Assembly (NCBI RefSeq): GCF_027887165.1
Contig: NC_077230.1
Location: 346,079,989 to 346,143,988, forward strand
Direction of reading: 5' to 3'
Source of the DNA: Monodelphis domestica
Taxonomy: Eukaryota; Chordata; Mammalia; Didelphimorphia; Didelphidae
DNA length: 64,000 bases
Position 1 is the first letter of the stretch. Each line of letters begins with the position of its first letter. Below the pieces are notes generated by a model, which was not told the origin of the DNA, searched no databases, and saw nothing but the letters and a program-made list of their open reading frames with translations. The position numbers were made by a program, and so were the translations under genes. This document shows, piece after piece, positions 58,801 to 64,000 of this stretch.

Positions 58801-59822
58801 GGTTATGCTATACATTTTGCCTTTCTCTTAATATGGATTTATAACTCTTAATATGGATTTATAAAGCATCCCATTATGCTACTGTGGAGAATATTTGTGG
58901 AGGAGTCATATTTATGGCAATATTATTTGTGGGTTGAGTTTAATGCATATGAGGGGACAATATAAATGTTGAAACTGCTGTCTAGACTAAGAAGTCTCTG
59001 ATTTTTCAGAGTTTCTGGCTTCTTACATTGAAGAATCAAGTTAAATGTACTATTCCTTATGCCCCATCTATTGAGACAAAATCTGAATAGCTTGGAAATA
59101 GAAATTTGGAATTTCAATTACAATACTAAACACTGAGGCTGATGATAAGGAATGTTTGAATCTATGTGAGATTCTAAATGAAAACTCAAACTTCATAGTT
59201 ACCTCCATTCTATGGCATTCTCCAGGGACTTGAAGGTCTTAGGGCGACCACGCAAGAAATTCTGCATGCTATTTAGAGCATCCATTGCTGTACCTAAATA
59301 TTAAACCAATATATCAATATTAAGCATTCAAATTTATATTAACAACAGACATTCGAAAAAATTGATAATAATAAATATCTCAAAAACATTCTAATGTACT
59401 GATAAAAGTTAAGTTTTTTGGAAAAACAACTATTTTCACAGGTCTATAGGAAGTTCCTGGGTTCTGTCTGTTTATAGTAGGACAATAAATATTTACATTG
59501 ATACAGTGAGTTGATATTTTAAAAGTCATTTACCTGCAACAACCCTGTAAGATAAATAGTACAAATATAATTATAAATGAGCAAATTTACACATTAAAAT
59601 AGGCCGTACTACACTCACCCTCTAACTTCATACGCACCAAAGGCCTATAAGCAACTTAACAACTTACCTTCAACAACATCAATCATGCAGAGACCCAATA
59701 AACTTGGCACCAAATTGGCTGATGCTGTATGGACTGCAATAGCACCACCCATGCTGTGGCCAATCAGCATGATGGGAGGAGGAAGATCTCCATACATAGC
59801 TTCAACCACATTCCCTACATCC
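28876..59822 (-). CDS. PPME1: PPME1, protein phosphatase methylesterase 1, exons for residues 134-386 (5' exons outside the window)
   Basis: Alpha/beta-hydrolase that removes the methyl ester from the C-terminal Leu of the PP2A catalytic subunit. Nine exons, in transcript order: 59822-59668, 59293-59203, 58007-57942, 49008-48885, 42977-42848, 39529-39485, 35698-35634, 30065-29998, 28894-28876. Joined, they give 253 codons and a TAA stop. This equals human PPME1 from Asp134 to the end with no gap. Seen: nucleophile elbow GHSMGGA (Ser156 in human numbering, 59755-59753), Asp181 in CMIDVVEG (59680-59678) and His349 in CGHAVHED (35663-35661), the full triad. An acidic Glu/Asp-rich loop lies between, typical of this protein. 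All introns are GT-AG. Exons for residues 1-133 were searched for between 59823 and 64000 and not seen. The gene converges on P4HA3. Confidence 0.98.
28945..29150 (+). repeat. L2 LINE 3' end
   Basis: CCTTCAAGGCTCAACTTAAG, TCTAGGATGCCCTTCATCCA and AACAAATGTTTGTTGAATGA. Lies about 50 bases from the last PPME1 splice acceptor. Confidence 0.85.
29151..29990. other. PPME1: Intronic DNA of PPME1, little recognised
   Basis: Intron between exons w8 and w9. A vague MIR-like phrase (TCTCTGGAAAATGGGC) near 29740 only. Confidence 0.5.
29998..30065 (-). CDS. PPME1: PPME1 exon w8
   Basis: 68 nt: VAEAVATFLVRHRFTEPIGG, FQ and TG of a Cys codon. Acceptor CTTTTTTAG, donor GTAAGA. FLVRHRFTEP replaces human FLIRHRFAEP as I remember it. 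Confidence 0.96.
30600..30995 (-). mobile_element. BovB-like RTE LINE fragment
   Basis: The plus strand reads TATGTGGTCAAAGTATTTAA, GCTTCAGTAACTGACTTTCC, AATGAATAGTCTCAATTTAT, CTCTCACCTCCATACACTGC and GGAACTTTGTTAGG. These are, in order, the reversed landmarks of the BovB/RTE 3' coding region that I know from ruminants. The start merges with a SINE tail (GTTGTTGACTAATTGTTCAG). Confidence 0.8.
31990..33400 (+). mobile_element. L1 LINE with a large internal deletion
   Basis: About 31990-32570 is an ORF1 remnant (GACCTGGAAAATAGATCCAG, AAATTATCAAGAAACTGCCC, AGCAGCCAAAAAGAAACAAT). From about 32575 the ORF2 3' end follows directly (CCTATCAGATTGGCTACTTT, GGGCTATAAAACAAGACCAT, AACCAGGAGAACATTGTACA), then 3'UTR and A-rich end. 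ORF2 5' and middle are missing. Confidence 0.85.
33440..34550. other. PPME1: Intronic DNA with one MIR fragment
   Basis: MIR-like ACTTCAGTTTTGTCATCTGT and AAATGAGGAGAATATC at about 33478-33530. The rest is not recognised. Confidence 0.5.
34555..35165 (+). repeat. CR1/L3 3' region split by a MAR1
   Basis: GAGTGCATCCAGAAAAGGAT, GAAACTGGGGATCTCTAATG and TTTTGGCTCAGCAGAACTTC (to 34872), then GAAGAAGTTCCACTACTAAA after 35083. Confidence 0.7.
34873..35069 (+). mobile_element. MAR1-type CORE-SINE, full length
   Basis: GGATAGAGAGCCAGGCCTAG, GGTTCAAATCTGGCCTCAGA, AGCTGTGTGACCCTGGGCAA and GACAGAAGGTAAGGGTTAAA. Flanks AAGAATGTGCTGCT (34859-34872) and AAGAATATGCTGCT (35070-35083) form a 14-base duplication with one mismatch. 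The tail has an 8-base inverted pair TTGGAGTCAATTGACTCCAA. Confidence 0.95.
35634..35698 (-). CDS. PPME1: PPME1 exon w7 (catalytic His)
   Basis: 65 nt: Gly completed, then KFQMQVLPQCGHAVHEDAPD and Lys. The His of the triad is at 35663-35661. Acceptor TCTTTCCAG, donor GTGAGA. Confidence 0.98.
35875..36075 (-). repeat. MIR-type SINE, diverged
   Basis: GTTTACAAAATGGTTTCCTC, AATGATTTGCTCCGAGTCAC and GCTCTATTATGTCATGCTGC, just 5' (on the gene strand) of exon w7. Confidence 0.65.
36170..37240 (+). repeat. L2 LINE 3' half
   Basis: TCCTTCACAGTGTCCTATAC, GGCTGCCTCCTGGACAATTA, AACCTCAAATTCAACATGTT, GCTCAAGAAGCTTCATTGAT, CTTCTTGAGGGCAGGAACTA. More than 1 kb in L2 order. Confidence 0.88.
37241..38165. 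other. PPME1: Intronic DNA, nothing recognised
   Basis: PPME1 intron between exons w6 and w7. No ORF with family similarity and no clear repeat. Confidence 0.5.
38170..38545 (+). repeat. CR1/L3 reverse-transcriptase remnant
   Basis: Translation in interrupted frames gives ILNWLNGWSQRMV and NLDKGIDNFLFKF-like pieces, the RT palm/thumb region of CR1/L3. It is broken by stops and frameshifts. Confidence 0.75.
38757..39302 (-). mobile_element. L1 3' end fragment
   Basis: ATGGTTACATGATTCATGTT, AAGCAATTCCAGTGGGTTTT, TCACTGCATTGCTGCTAGTA, TTCCTGGAGGTCTTTCCAGT and AGATACCACAAATTGTTCAG, reversed. It stops about 185 bases before exon w6. Confidence 0.88.
39365..39475 (+). repeat. L2 3' terminus
   Basis: AAGGGCTGGGATTTTTTC, AGTGCCTAAGCAGTGTGTGG and TTTAATAAATGCTTT, ending 10 bases from the exon w6 donor. 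Confidence 0.65.
39485..39529 (-). CDS. PPME1: PPME1 exon w6 (45 nt)
   Basis: Two bases complete Gly, then VDRLDKDLTIGQMQ and one G. Acceptor TTGTTCTAG, donor GTAAGT. Found by frame and family logic, as it is too short for ORF detection. Confidence 0.96.
39738..40034 (-). mobile_element. L1 3' end fragment (second subtype)
   Basis: TTTCCAAACATTATTAATTG, CACGCAATTCCACTGGGTAT, CCATTTCCATGTTGTTGGTA and TCCCACAGTTTATCCTCTGC. Less decayed than its neighbours. Confidence 0.85.
40050..40560 (-). repeat. CR1/L3 LINE 3' region
   Basis: GTTAGGGCTGGCAAGGACCT, ATTCCATATTAGAATACCCA, CACCATCCTGGTGCATGCTG and AATATTCCAGATGTGGTCTA, reversed. Confidence 0.8.
40615..41298 (+). repeat. Two L2 3'-end fragments
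   Basis: About 40615-40740 (CTCTGGGAGCAGGGACTTCT, GTGCCTAGCACACGAATAGC) and about 40925-41298 (GGATCACTACACTGGCTATT, ATGAAGTCTTTCCTAATGCC, AATAAATGCTTTTTGACTCA). Confidence 0.78.
41660..42540 (+). mobile_element. Old L1 3' region with a MIR/L2 end inserted
   Basis: AGCAATCTGGAATTAGGCAA, GTGATGGCAAAGAATTAGAA and CTGATTGGGGAATAACTAAA at 41660-42165, resuming at 42275 (GGATACAGAGATATATGGAA). The insert at 42166-42274 has TAATATAGTGTCTGGCACAT. Confidence 0.75.
42848..42977 (-). CDS. PPME1: PPME1 exon w5
   Basis: 130 nt: TKKDHPYTWRIELAKTEKYW, DGWFRGLSNLFLSCPIPKLL, LLA and one G of Gly. Acceptor TCTCTCTTTAG, donor GTGAGT. Confidence 0.97.
43230..43690 (-). mobile_element. Old L1 3' region
   Basis: GTATTCCATCACAATCATAT, CTTTGCCACCATAGAGGGAC, AGTATTGCTGGGTCTAAGGG and AGTTCCACCAACAGTGTATT, reversed. 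Confidence 0.82.
43691..44455. other. PPME1: Intronic DNA, nothing recognised
   Basis: AT-rich intron of PPME1 between exons w4 and w5. No repeats or coding signal that I can name. Confidence 0.5.
44460..44905 (+). repeat. CR1/L3 LINE 3' end
   Basis: AGGGCTGCCTCAAGAGGTGG, TGAATTCCATTATCACTGGA, GGCCTGGATGACCACATGTC, TTGATTAGATGACCTTTAAG and AAATTCTGTGA in CR1/L3 3' order. Confidence 0.85.
45075..45126 (+). repeat. (ACTC)/(ATTC)n microsatellite
   Basis: CACTCACTCACTCACTCACT between ATTC units. Short and nearly pure. Confidence 0.95.
45145..45430 (+). repeat. Two MIR-type SINE fragments
   Basis: About 45145-45250 (GACCTAGAGCCAAGAGACCT) and 45255-45430 (CAGTGTGACCTTGGATAAGC, CTAGGCCTCAGTTTCCTTAT). 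Confidence 0.8.
45505..45965. repeat. Old L1 piece (+) and reversed SINE piece
   Basis: L1: TGATAGCCAAGAATTAGAAA, CCCATCAATTGAGAAATGAC and CATGGACAGATTTTCATGAA (45505-45765). SINE: GGCTGGATTTGAATCCATGT and TATCTAGCTGCCCTAT (about 45865-45964, minus). Confidence 0.75.
46125..47160 (+). mobile_element. L1 3' region interrupted by a hAT-like element
   Basis: AAATGCAAATTAAAACATTG, CACTGTTGGTGGAGTTGTGA, GTGGTGGCAAAGAATTAGAA and GGAGAACATTATACACAATA up to about 46747, then GAAAGACTTATGATGGGGAA and AGAGAAAGAACTGTTGGAGT after 46970. Confidence 0.88.
46748..46962 (+). mobile_element. hAT-like nonautonomous DNA transposon in L1
   Basis: Left end TCTATTGGCAAAGGTGTGGC, right end AAAAGGTTCACCAATGCTGA. 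Flanks TCTAGGAC (46740-46747) and TCCAGGAC (46963-46970) form an 8-base duplication with one mismatch, as hAT elements make. Related to 26444-26854, which has the same ends and core. Confidence 0.82.
47170..47211 (+). repeat. Two-copy 21-base tandem repeat
   Basis: TTAGGACAATATTCAAATCA+G is followed directly by the same unit with one change (ATTC to ACTC). Confidence 0.92.
47515..47640 (+). repeat. MIR-type SINE fragment
   Basis: TGAAGTCAGGAAGACCTGGT, TGGTTGTGTGACCCTAAGCC. Confidence 0.75.
47760..48650 (+). repeat. L2 LINE 3' half
   Basis: TCTCAGGATTCTGTCCTAAG is the L2 RT region around GSVLSPLLF, with stops. It continues GACTAGACTACTGCAACAAC, TAATTGGCCTCACTACCTCC and CTCCACAAAGCTCTCAAAAT. 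Confidence 0.85.
48885..49008 (-). CDS. PPME1: PPME1 exon w4 (acidic loop)
   Basis: 124 nt. It reads CEGTLSPEGSKTMVEGII, then a run of five Glu, Asp, two Glu, GSES, and VNKRKKEDDTE. The acidic run is at about 48953-48930. From family knowledge this segment is a disordered loop of PME-1. Intron donor GTAATA. It is slightly diverged from human (TLSPEG, TMVEG, VNKRKK). Confidence 0.96.
49310..49885. other. PPME1: Intronic DNA with a MIR fragment
   Basis: MIR-like ACCTTGGTTCAAATCCTATC and ACTATGGCTAAGTCACATTC at 49340-49400. The 103-residue ORF at 49334 reads through it and is not a gene. Confidence 0.5.
49890..51330 (-). mobile_element. L1 fragments, 3' end and ORF1/5' part
   Basis: About 49890-50400 has TGGTTTTGTTCACTTCATTC, TCAGTTCATACAAATATTCC and GCATAATAGTATTCCATCAC (L1 3', reversed). 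About 50720-51320 has CTTTAGTGGTGACTGCTAAA-type 5' sequence and CATTTTTAGTCTTTTGATTT (ORF1 N-terminal coiled region, reversed). Whether both come from one insertion is not clear. Confidence 0.6.
51585..51778 (+). mobile_element. MAR1-type CORE-SINE
   Basis: GGGCAACTAGGTGGCTCAGT, TAGGTTCAAATCTGACATAA, ACTCACTTAACCCCAATTGC and AAGTTAAGGGTTTAAAAAA. Confidence 0.9.
51779..53250. other. PPME1: Intronic DNA, mainly unidentified
   Basis: PPME1 intron between w3 and w4. A purine-rich portion (52080-52640) might be an L1 5'UTR, but I see no decisive landmark. Confidence 0.4.
53260..53770 (+). mobile_element. L1 ORF1 remnant
   Basis: ATCATAAGACTACAAGAAAA, ACAAGAAATAATATAAGAGA and ACTGCCCAGAACTTCTGAAA match the RRM-type part of marsupial L1 ORF1 from memory. 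No open frame. Confidence 0.7.
53800..54560 (-). mobile_element. L1 5' region remnant
   Basis: TTTCATCTCTTCCAGGAATT, CTGAGGCTTTTGCTTATGG and a GC-richer end (TCTGCTCTGGGTCTGAGATG) fit reversed ORF1 N-terminus plus 5'UTR. It meets the previous fragment tail to tail. Confidence 0.6.
54561..56390. other. PPME1: Intronic DNA, nothing clear
   Basis: AT-rich. Only a short CR1-like phrase AAAGCTAGAAGGGACCTTTG near 55803 and an AT dinucleotide run at 56295-56320 stand out. Confidence 0.5.
56395..56550 (-). repeat. MIR-type SINE fragment
   Basis: CACTTGTCCAGGGTCACACA and CTTGGCTCCAAAGCCAATTC in the reverse pattern. Confidence 0.7.
57108..57392 (-). mobile_element. BovB-tailed SINE (WSINE-type)
   Basis: (TTG)n start, then GTCTGACTCTTCATGACTCC, ATCTAGGGTTTTCTTGGCAG, GACTTGCCCAGGATCACACT and GTTCCACCTGGCTGC. 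Confidence 0.88.
57445..57665 (-). repeat. MIR-type SINE
   Basis: TCTCATTTGATCCTCATAAT, TTTTATAAATAAGGAAATTT and TTGGCCATATAGTTAGCTTC. Confidence 0.75.
57942..58007 (-). CDS. PPME1: PPME1 exon w3 (66 nt)
   Basis: One base completes Ser, then VKSGQIRNLESARVSMVGQV and Lys, and CA of a Gln codon. Acceptor TTCTAG, donor GTAGGT. The donor is placed before GTAGG because the next exon begins with A, making CAA Gln. Confidence 0.95.
58258..58410 (+). repeat. 70-base-period tandem repeat
   Basis: A 39-base block starting at 58269 recurs at 58339 with two changes (TATA to TAGG). A partial third copy begins near 58375. Built from GTATATGCCTATATGGATAG-like units. Confidence 0.88.
58825..58864 (+). repeat. 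Perfect 20-base tandem duplication
   Basis: CTCTTAATATGGATTTATAA occurs twice in direct succession. Confidence 0.97.
59203..59293 (-). CDS. PPME1: PPME1 exon w2
   Basis: 91 nt: two bases complete Gly, then TAMDALNSMQNFLRGRPKTF and KSLENAIEW, and AG of a Ser codon. Acceptor TATTTAG, donor GTAACT. Part of the cap region after the catalytic Asp. Confidence 0.96.
59485..59600 (-). repeat. MIR-type SINE fragment
   Basis: TCATTTACCTGCAACAACCC and GATAAATAGTACAAAT; heavily diverged, between PPME1 exons w1 and w2. Confidence 0.5.
59668..59822 (-). CDS. PPME1: PPME1 exon w1 (nucleophile Ser and catalytic Asp)
   Basis: 155 nt. The first base finishes a Lys codon, then DVGNVVEAMYGDLPPPIMLI, GHSMGGAIAVHTASANLVPS and LLGLCMIDVVE, plus one G. 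Reverse-strand acceptor TTTTGTCAG and donor GTAAGT. Ser-to-Ala near HTASAN is the one change that I notice from human. Confidence 0.98.
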
Positions 59823-60379
59823 CTGACAAAAGAAAAAATAAGTATTAGAAGAATAAAGGAAATTAGGAGGAATTCTCTAAGTAACCATATTAACATCTTT
59901 TCCCCTACTTCCCTCCTATTTAATCTGTGATTTCAGAGAAGCAACTATGAAAGTTCTATGGTCTGTCCTGGATTCTTACCTACATAACCTGCCTAACATG
60001 AAACTAAGGAGGAGCATGGGATTTAAGAAATTTGGTTCTGCATTTCATTTCAATTCATAAATTCCAACAAATATTTACTAAAAGTTTACTATATAGAGAG
60101 CATTGTGTTAGACACTGAAAAGGCACAAAGATTATCCAAGACATATAAGTACTTAAGAGAGGTACAAAGTGTTATATGAGGTCTGACTAGGGATATGGAA
60201 TGTAAAATTTGGAGAAGACCACTAACTCCCTATGTGAATTTTTATCAAGTGGCCTCAACATAACATGATGGGATAAACTAGATAATCTCTTAGGTTCCTT
60301 CTAGTGCAAAGTGCAAAGACAAAATTCTCTGCTGAAGATACAAATTCTAAATAGCCCCTGACCTCAAGAAGCATATCCT

Positions 60380-61420
60380 CTGGATATGTTCCAGGTTATC
60401 TGTCCTTAAATTGGTACACATAGTTGCATGAAGTATTCCAGATGGTCTTTCAAGGGCATACTACAATAGAACCTTCTACATACATACTACAATAGCGCTT
60501 TCATGTTCCTAGAAACCTCTTGATGCAGGACAAGACTGAATGAGCTTTTCTGGATGCTATATCACATTACTAACTTCTACTGAGCTTTCAGTCCATTAAA
60601 ATCCTCAGAACAATTTCTGCGTCACTTATTTTATACTAATGAAGTGGATATTTCTGTATTCAAGTGCAAAACTTTTACATTTATATTTACTAATTTCAAT
60701 TCATTAAATTTGATCCAATGCTGTCAAGATTCTTTTGGATTCTGACTCTGTCTTCCATTGAATTAATAATCCCTCCTAATTTTGTGACATCTCTAAATTT
60801 CTCCAGTATACAATTTTATACTTTTATTCAAGATAGTGATAAAGATGTCAAAACATCCCAGTGTCAAGCACAAACCACGTAGGGCACTGTACTGAGACCT
60901 TCTGCCACTTTGACACAATCACTGACAGCTACTATTCAGATTTGGCCATCTAGTACTGAACTCATGAAATTAAATTACTGTCTAATTCATATCTCCTATC
61001 TTCTGGTTAACTATATCCAACCTGTCCTGCACTCCAAATTGCTTGTTTAGTAAGACTGTCAAATAAGAAAATGAAGTGAATCTGGTATAGCCTGTTCTTG
61101 AAGCTATGCTGATTCCCTGCAATGACTACTTCTTTCTAGATGTTTACCAACCACCTTTTTTTAATAATTCATTCTAGAATTTTCTTCCCTTTTACTGAAA
61201 ATTAGAGCACTTGCCCTTTTCTAATCTAGTTATACCTCTGTTTTTCCATGATCTCTCAAAAATCAATAATGGTGTCTTCTGTCACTTCTTTTGGGACCTA
61301 AAAATATAGCTCTCTTGGGCCAGGTGGCTTGAATTCACCAAAGGAAGCTAGATGCTCTCACTATTTCTTCACTTATCTTGGTGGTATATCAATTCCCTGT
61401 TAGTAATTTGTGTTAGGTCA
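60380..61420 (-). repeat. CR1/L3 reverse-transcriptase remnant, about 1 kb
   Basis: The plus strand reads GAAGTATTCCAGATGGTCTT, TCTTTTGGATTCTGACTCTG, TACGTAGGGCACTG-like phrases, CTTGAAGCTATGCTGATTCC, ATTCATTCTAGAATTTTCTT and GGGCCAGGTGGCTTGAATTC. In reverse these are the CR1/L3 RT landmarks from SPGPD through the palm to the 3' end. No open frame. Confidence 0.82.
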
Positions 61421-61959
61421 TTTCCAGTGGAAAGGTCATTCCCTAGTGCAGAGAAAAATTGAGTAGCTCTAACTTCTCTCTGTTGTCAGTTATCATAGCC
61501 CAGTCATTCTAAGGAAAGGTCTTGTTCCTTCTATAATTCTCCTTCATCTACCAATAGGAATAGGGACAAACTGGACCTGTTATTTCATTAGTGGAAAAAA
61601 CTCCCAGTTCAGGAAACTCCTTTGACACTTCAGGTCAGCCCCTGCTCAGTAACTTCAAGTTTTTCTGGTTTGAAGGCCAGCTCTTAGTCCATAATGTCAG
61701 GCTAACTCCCAGTATGATTTTAAAAAAAACCAAAAAAACACATTTTTTGGTTGCCCTTAACTTCCCTTGTTAAGCTCAACTCATAGTGAGCTTTTGTATT
61801 TCTCACACTATTCTTACATGCTATGCCATGATCTTATATCCGTGTAACTATAACTTTGCTTCCATTTGAAATATATTTTTTTAACATCCAAGATGGTTGT
61901 CAAGTTCCCTGTGCATCAAACTGGTCTTTTCATTTATTCTATCTTTCATCCTTATTGGA

Positions 61960-62560
61960 ATGATTTCCTTTTAATTACAGATATACAGAACATTAATTTC
62001 AATAATGCCTCCGTCTACCACCCCACACCTATGAGATTAGTCAATATGACAGAAAAAGAAAATGATAAATGTTGAAGGGGTTGAGAAAACTGAGGCACTA
62101 TAATGTGCTGTTAGTGGACTTGTAATCTGATCCAACCATTTTGGAGAGCAATTTGGAACTATGCCCAAAGGATTCTAAAACCATTTGATCCATCAATACC
62201 AAGTCTGTATCCTAAAGAGTTTTTTTTTTTTAAGACAAAAGGAACTATTTGTACAAAAATATTTATTGCAACTCTTTCTGTGGTAGCAAAAAATAGGAAA
62301 TTGGGGAATTGTCCATCAACTGGGGAATAACTGAACAAGCTGTGGTATAAGATTGTGATGAAATACTATTGTGCTATATGAAATGATGAGCAGGATGATT
62401 TTGAGAAAATCTGGAAAGATTTACATGAACTGATGCAGAACCAGAAGAACATTGTACACAGTGATGCAATATTTTTTGATGAATAGTTGTGAATGACCTA
62501 GTTATTCTCAGCAATGTAGTGATCTAAAACAACCCTCAGACTCATGATGAATTAATTGAT
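61960..62560 (+). mobile_element. L1 3' region
   Basis: ACACCTATGAGATTAGTCAA, GAGAGCAATTTGGAACTATG, CAAAAATATTTATTGCAACT, TAACTGAACAAGCTGTGGTA and CCAGAAGAACATTGTACACA. Confidence 0.86.
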
Positions 62561-64000
62561 ATTATATAATATATATATATGATAATAAATGAATTAATCA
62601 ATGAAAAATTAAAAATTTTTTAATTAATGAATGCTAAAAAATGTTTTTACATATAATTGTTGAAAAATAAAATATGATAAAAATGCTTCAATAATATAGC
62701 ACCACAAAAAAAGTTTTAAGTAAATTTTCGAGACAGCACCAAAATTTCTTGATAGGAAGCTTGCTATTGTTGTCAGTACTCAGTGAAAAACCTTGTAGGT
62801 TCTCATTCAGTGTAATTCTTGACCATATACTTTCATATATCTCCTAATAAGTTCTACCCAAATTGCTGGATGCCTCCTTTTTCATATTTCGTGAATATTC
62901 AAGAAAACACCCAGACTGTCAGTAATTCCTCACTCTCACTATTTGACTGGCCCACTCTCATTTCCAGTTATTCACGTCAAGTGACGATGTTTCTTATGCC
63001 ACTTTCTGAAAGCACATTTTCACTGCTTTGCACTTCTACATATAGGCAATCAATCTTCTATTACCTATTAGTATGTCTTCTACTGTCATGAACTGTGTGT
63101 GAAGGAAATTATTAAGGGGACTTTGATCACAAGGATGGAATCAAAACTCTGGTGCCCACCCAGGATCAGCAGAAAAGGCAACAATTAAGGGAGGGAACAA
63201 TAAGGCAGAGCGAATGTTCCCTGGACAGGCAAGTGAAGGAGGAAGGGCAACAGTTGTCTCACAAGGCATGATGTAAAAGAGTCAATGGGCAGAAAAAAAG
63301 TTTGATAAACTGAGGTCAGAATGGATTGCAGCCTCTGGAATTCCATATTTGAATTGACTAGGGGCCCACTCTACTGCCAGCTAAATGGACATGCTAGTTC
63401 AGGGTATTTTTTTTAAAGAATGATCTATTTCCTTTCTCATCTCTCACCCTTTCCTTTCTATTAATAAACCATTAAAAATCTATAGCTAGACTCCTTAATT
63501 TGAATCTTAACAACTGTAACTTAAAAGTCTTGCTTATTCAACTCTTTACATGTTTTTACCTTGTCTTCCCAAAAAGAACGTAGAGCCAGAACAAAGACTA
63601 TGTCATATTTCTATATAAATTTTTACAAGGAGAAACACCAAGTTTATTAAGGTCTTTCCTAAAACATAATGACCCAAACTGGCAACACTCCAGATGCAGT
63701 TAGTCTAAAAGACAGTAGCACTATCTGGTGTCCTTTCCAGATATTATGTCTAGCAACCCAGTACTTACTGCCTTAGCTTTAGGATTACCATGTCATACTA
63801 TTGACATATAGAAAACTTGCAATCTACTAAAATATTCAAGATTTTTTTTTAAAGTTGTTCATGTGAAGGGTGCTTTTTGTTGCCTACTACATTATTATAT
63901 CCACTCTACCTCATCTAATAATATTTGTATTCAGAGGAGAACACATGGTATTTCACTGTGACCAATCATGCTATAATATGATCTCCCAAAATAAGTAACG
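62561..64000. other. PPME1: Intronic DNA of PPME1, no exon seen
   Basis: AT-rich, with an AT dinucleotide run near 62560-62580. I searched the reverse strand for the codons of GGHSALSW, RIVALDLRSHGE and LSAETMAK and did not find them, so the next upstream exon lies beyond base 64000. Confidence 0.6.

Noticed and set aside
59823..64000. Further upstream PPME1 exons
   Set aside because: Reverse-strand search for GGGHSALSW, VALDLRSHGE and SAETMAK gave nothing; the region is CR1/L3, L1 and unidentified AT-rich DNA.

Overview
The window is vertebrate nuclear DNA and almost certainly marsupial (metatherian). The coding content is two split genes with mammalian exon structure. The surrounding DNA holds CORE-SINEs of the MAR1 type, SINEs whose 3' end resembles a BovB/RTE LINE, a BovB-like RTE fragment, marsupial-type L1 pieces, and old MIR, L2 and CR1/L3 fossils. 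This combination is what I know from marsupial genomes. I cannot name the species. There are no bacterial genes, operons, CRISPR arrays or viral genes.

Region 1 (about 1-22035, plus strand) is the 3' half of P4HA3, the alpha-3 subunit of collagen prolyl 4-hydroxylase. Eight coding exons (1441-1604, 2683-2859, 7357-7421, 12527-12686, 15811-15873, 19209-19277, 19589-19685, 20550-20620) join in frame with GT-AG introns. They give the C-terminal 287 residues with the whole 2-oxoglutarate/Fe(II) catalytic core. The 3'UTR ends near two AATAAA signals at about 22006-22018.

Region 2 (about 22036-27454) is a repeat-filled interval between the two 3' ends, with no gene that I can support.

Region 3 (about 27455-64000, minus strand) is the 3' two thirds of PPME1, protein phosphatase methylesterase 1. 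Nine coding exons, from 59822 down to 28876, encode 253 residues. This equals the human protein from residue 134 to its end with no indel, and the Ser-Asp-His triad is intact. The first exons lie beyond base 64000. The two genes are tail to tail, the arrangement I recall for the human 11q13.4 locus. They act in unrelated pathways: procollagen hydroxylation in the ER, and PP2A demethylation in nucleus and cytosol.

Most other sequence is transposon debris. Several insertions can be read in detail: MAR1 elements with target-site duplications inside older repeats, two hAT-like elements, an L1 interrupted by an inverted piece of itself, an internally deleted L1, and long tetranucleotide and homopurine microsatellites. 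I found no previously undescribed biological system. The findings are genome-archaeology observations and two well-preserved genes. Repeat boundaries are by eye and usually good to about 10-30 bases; exon boundaries are exact by frame and splice-site logic.
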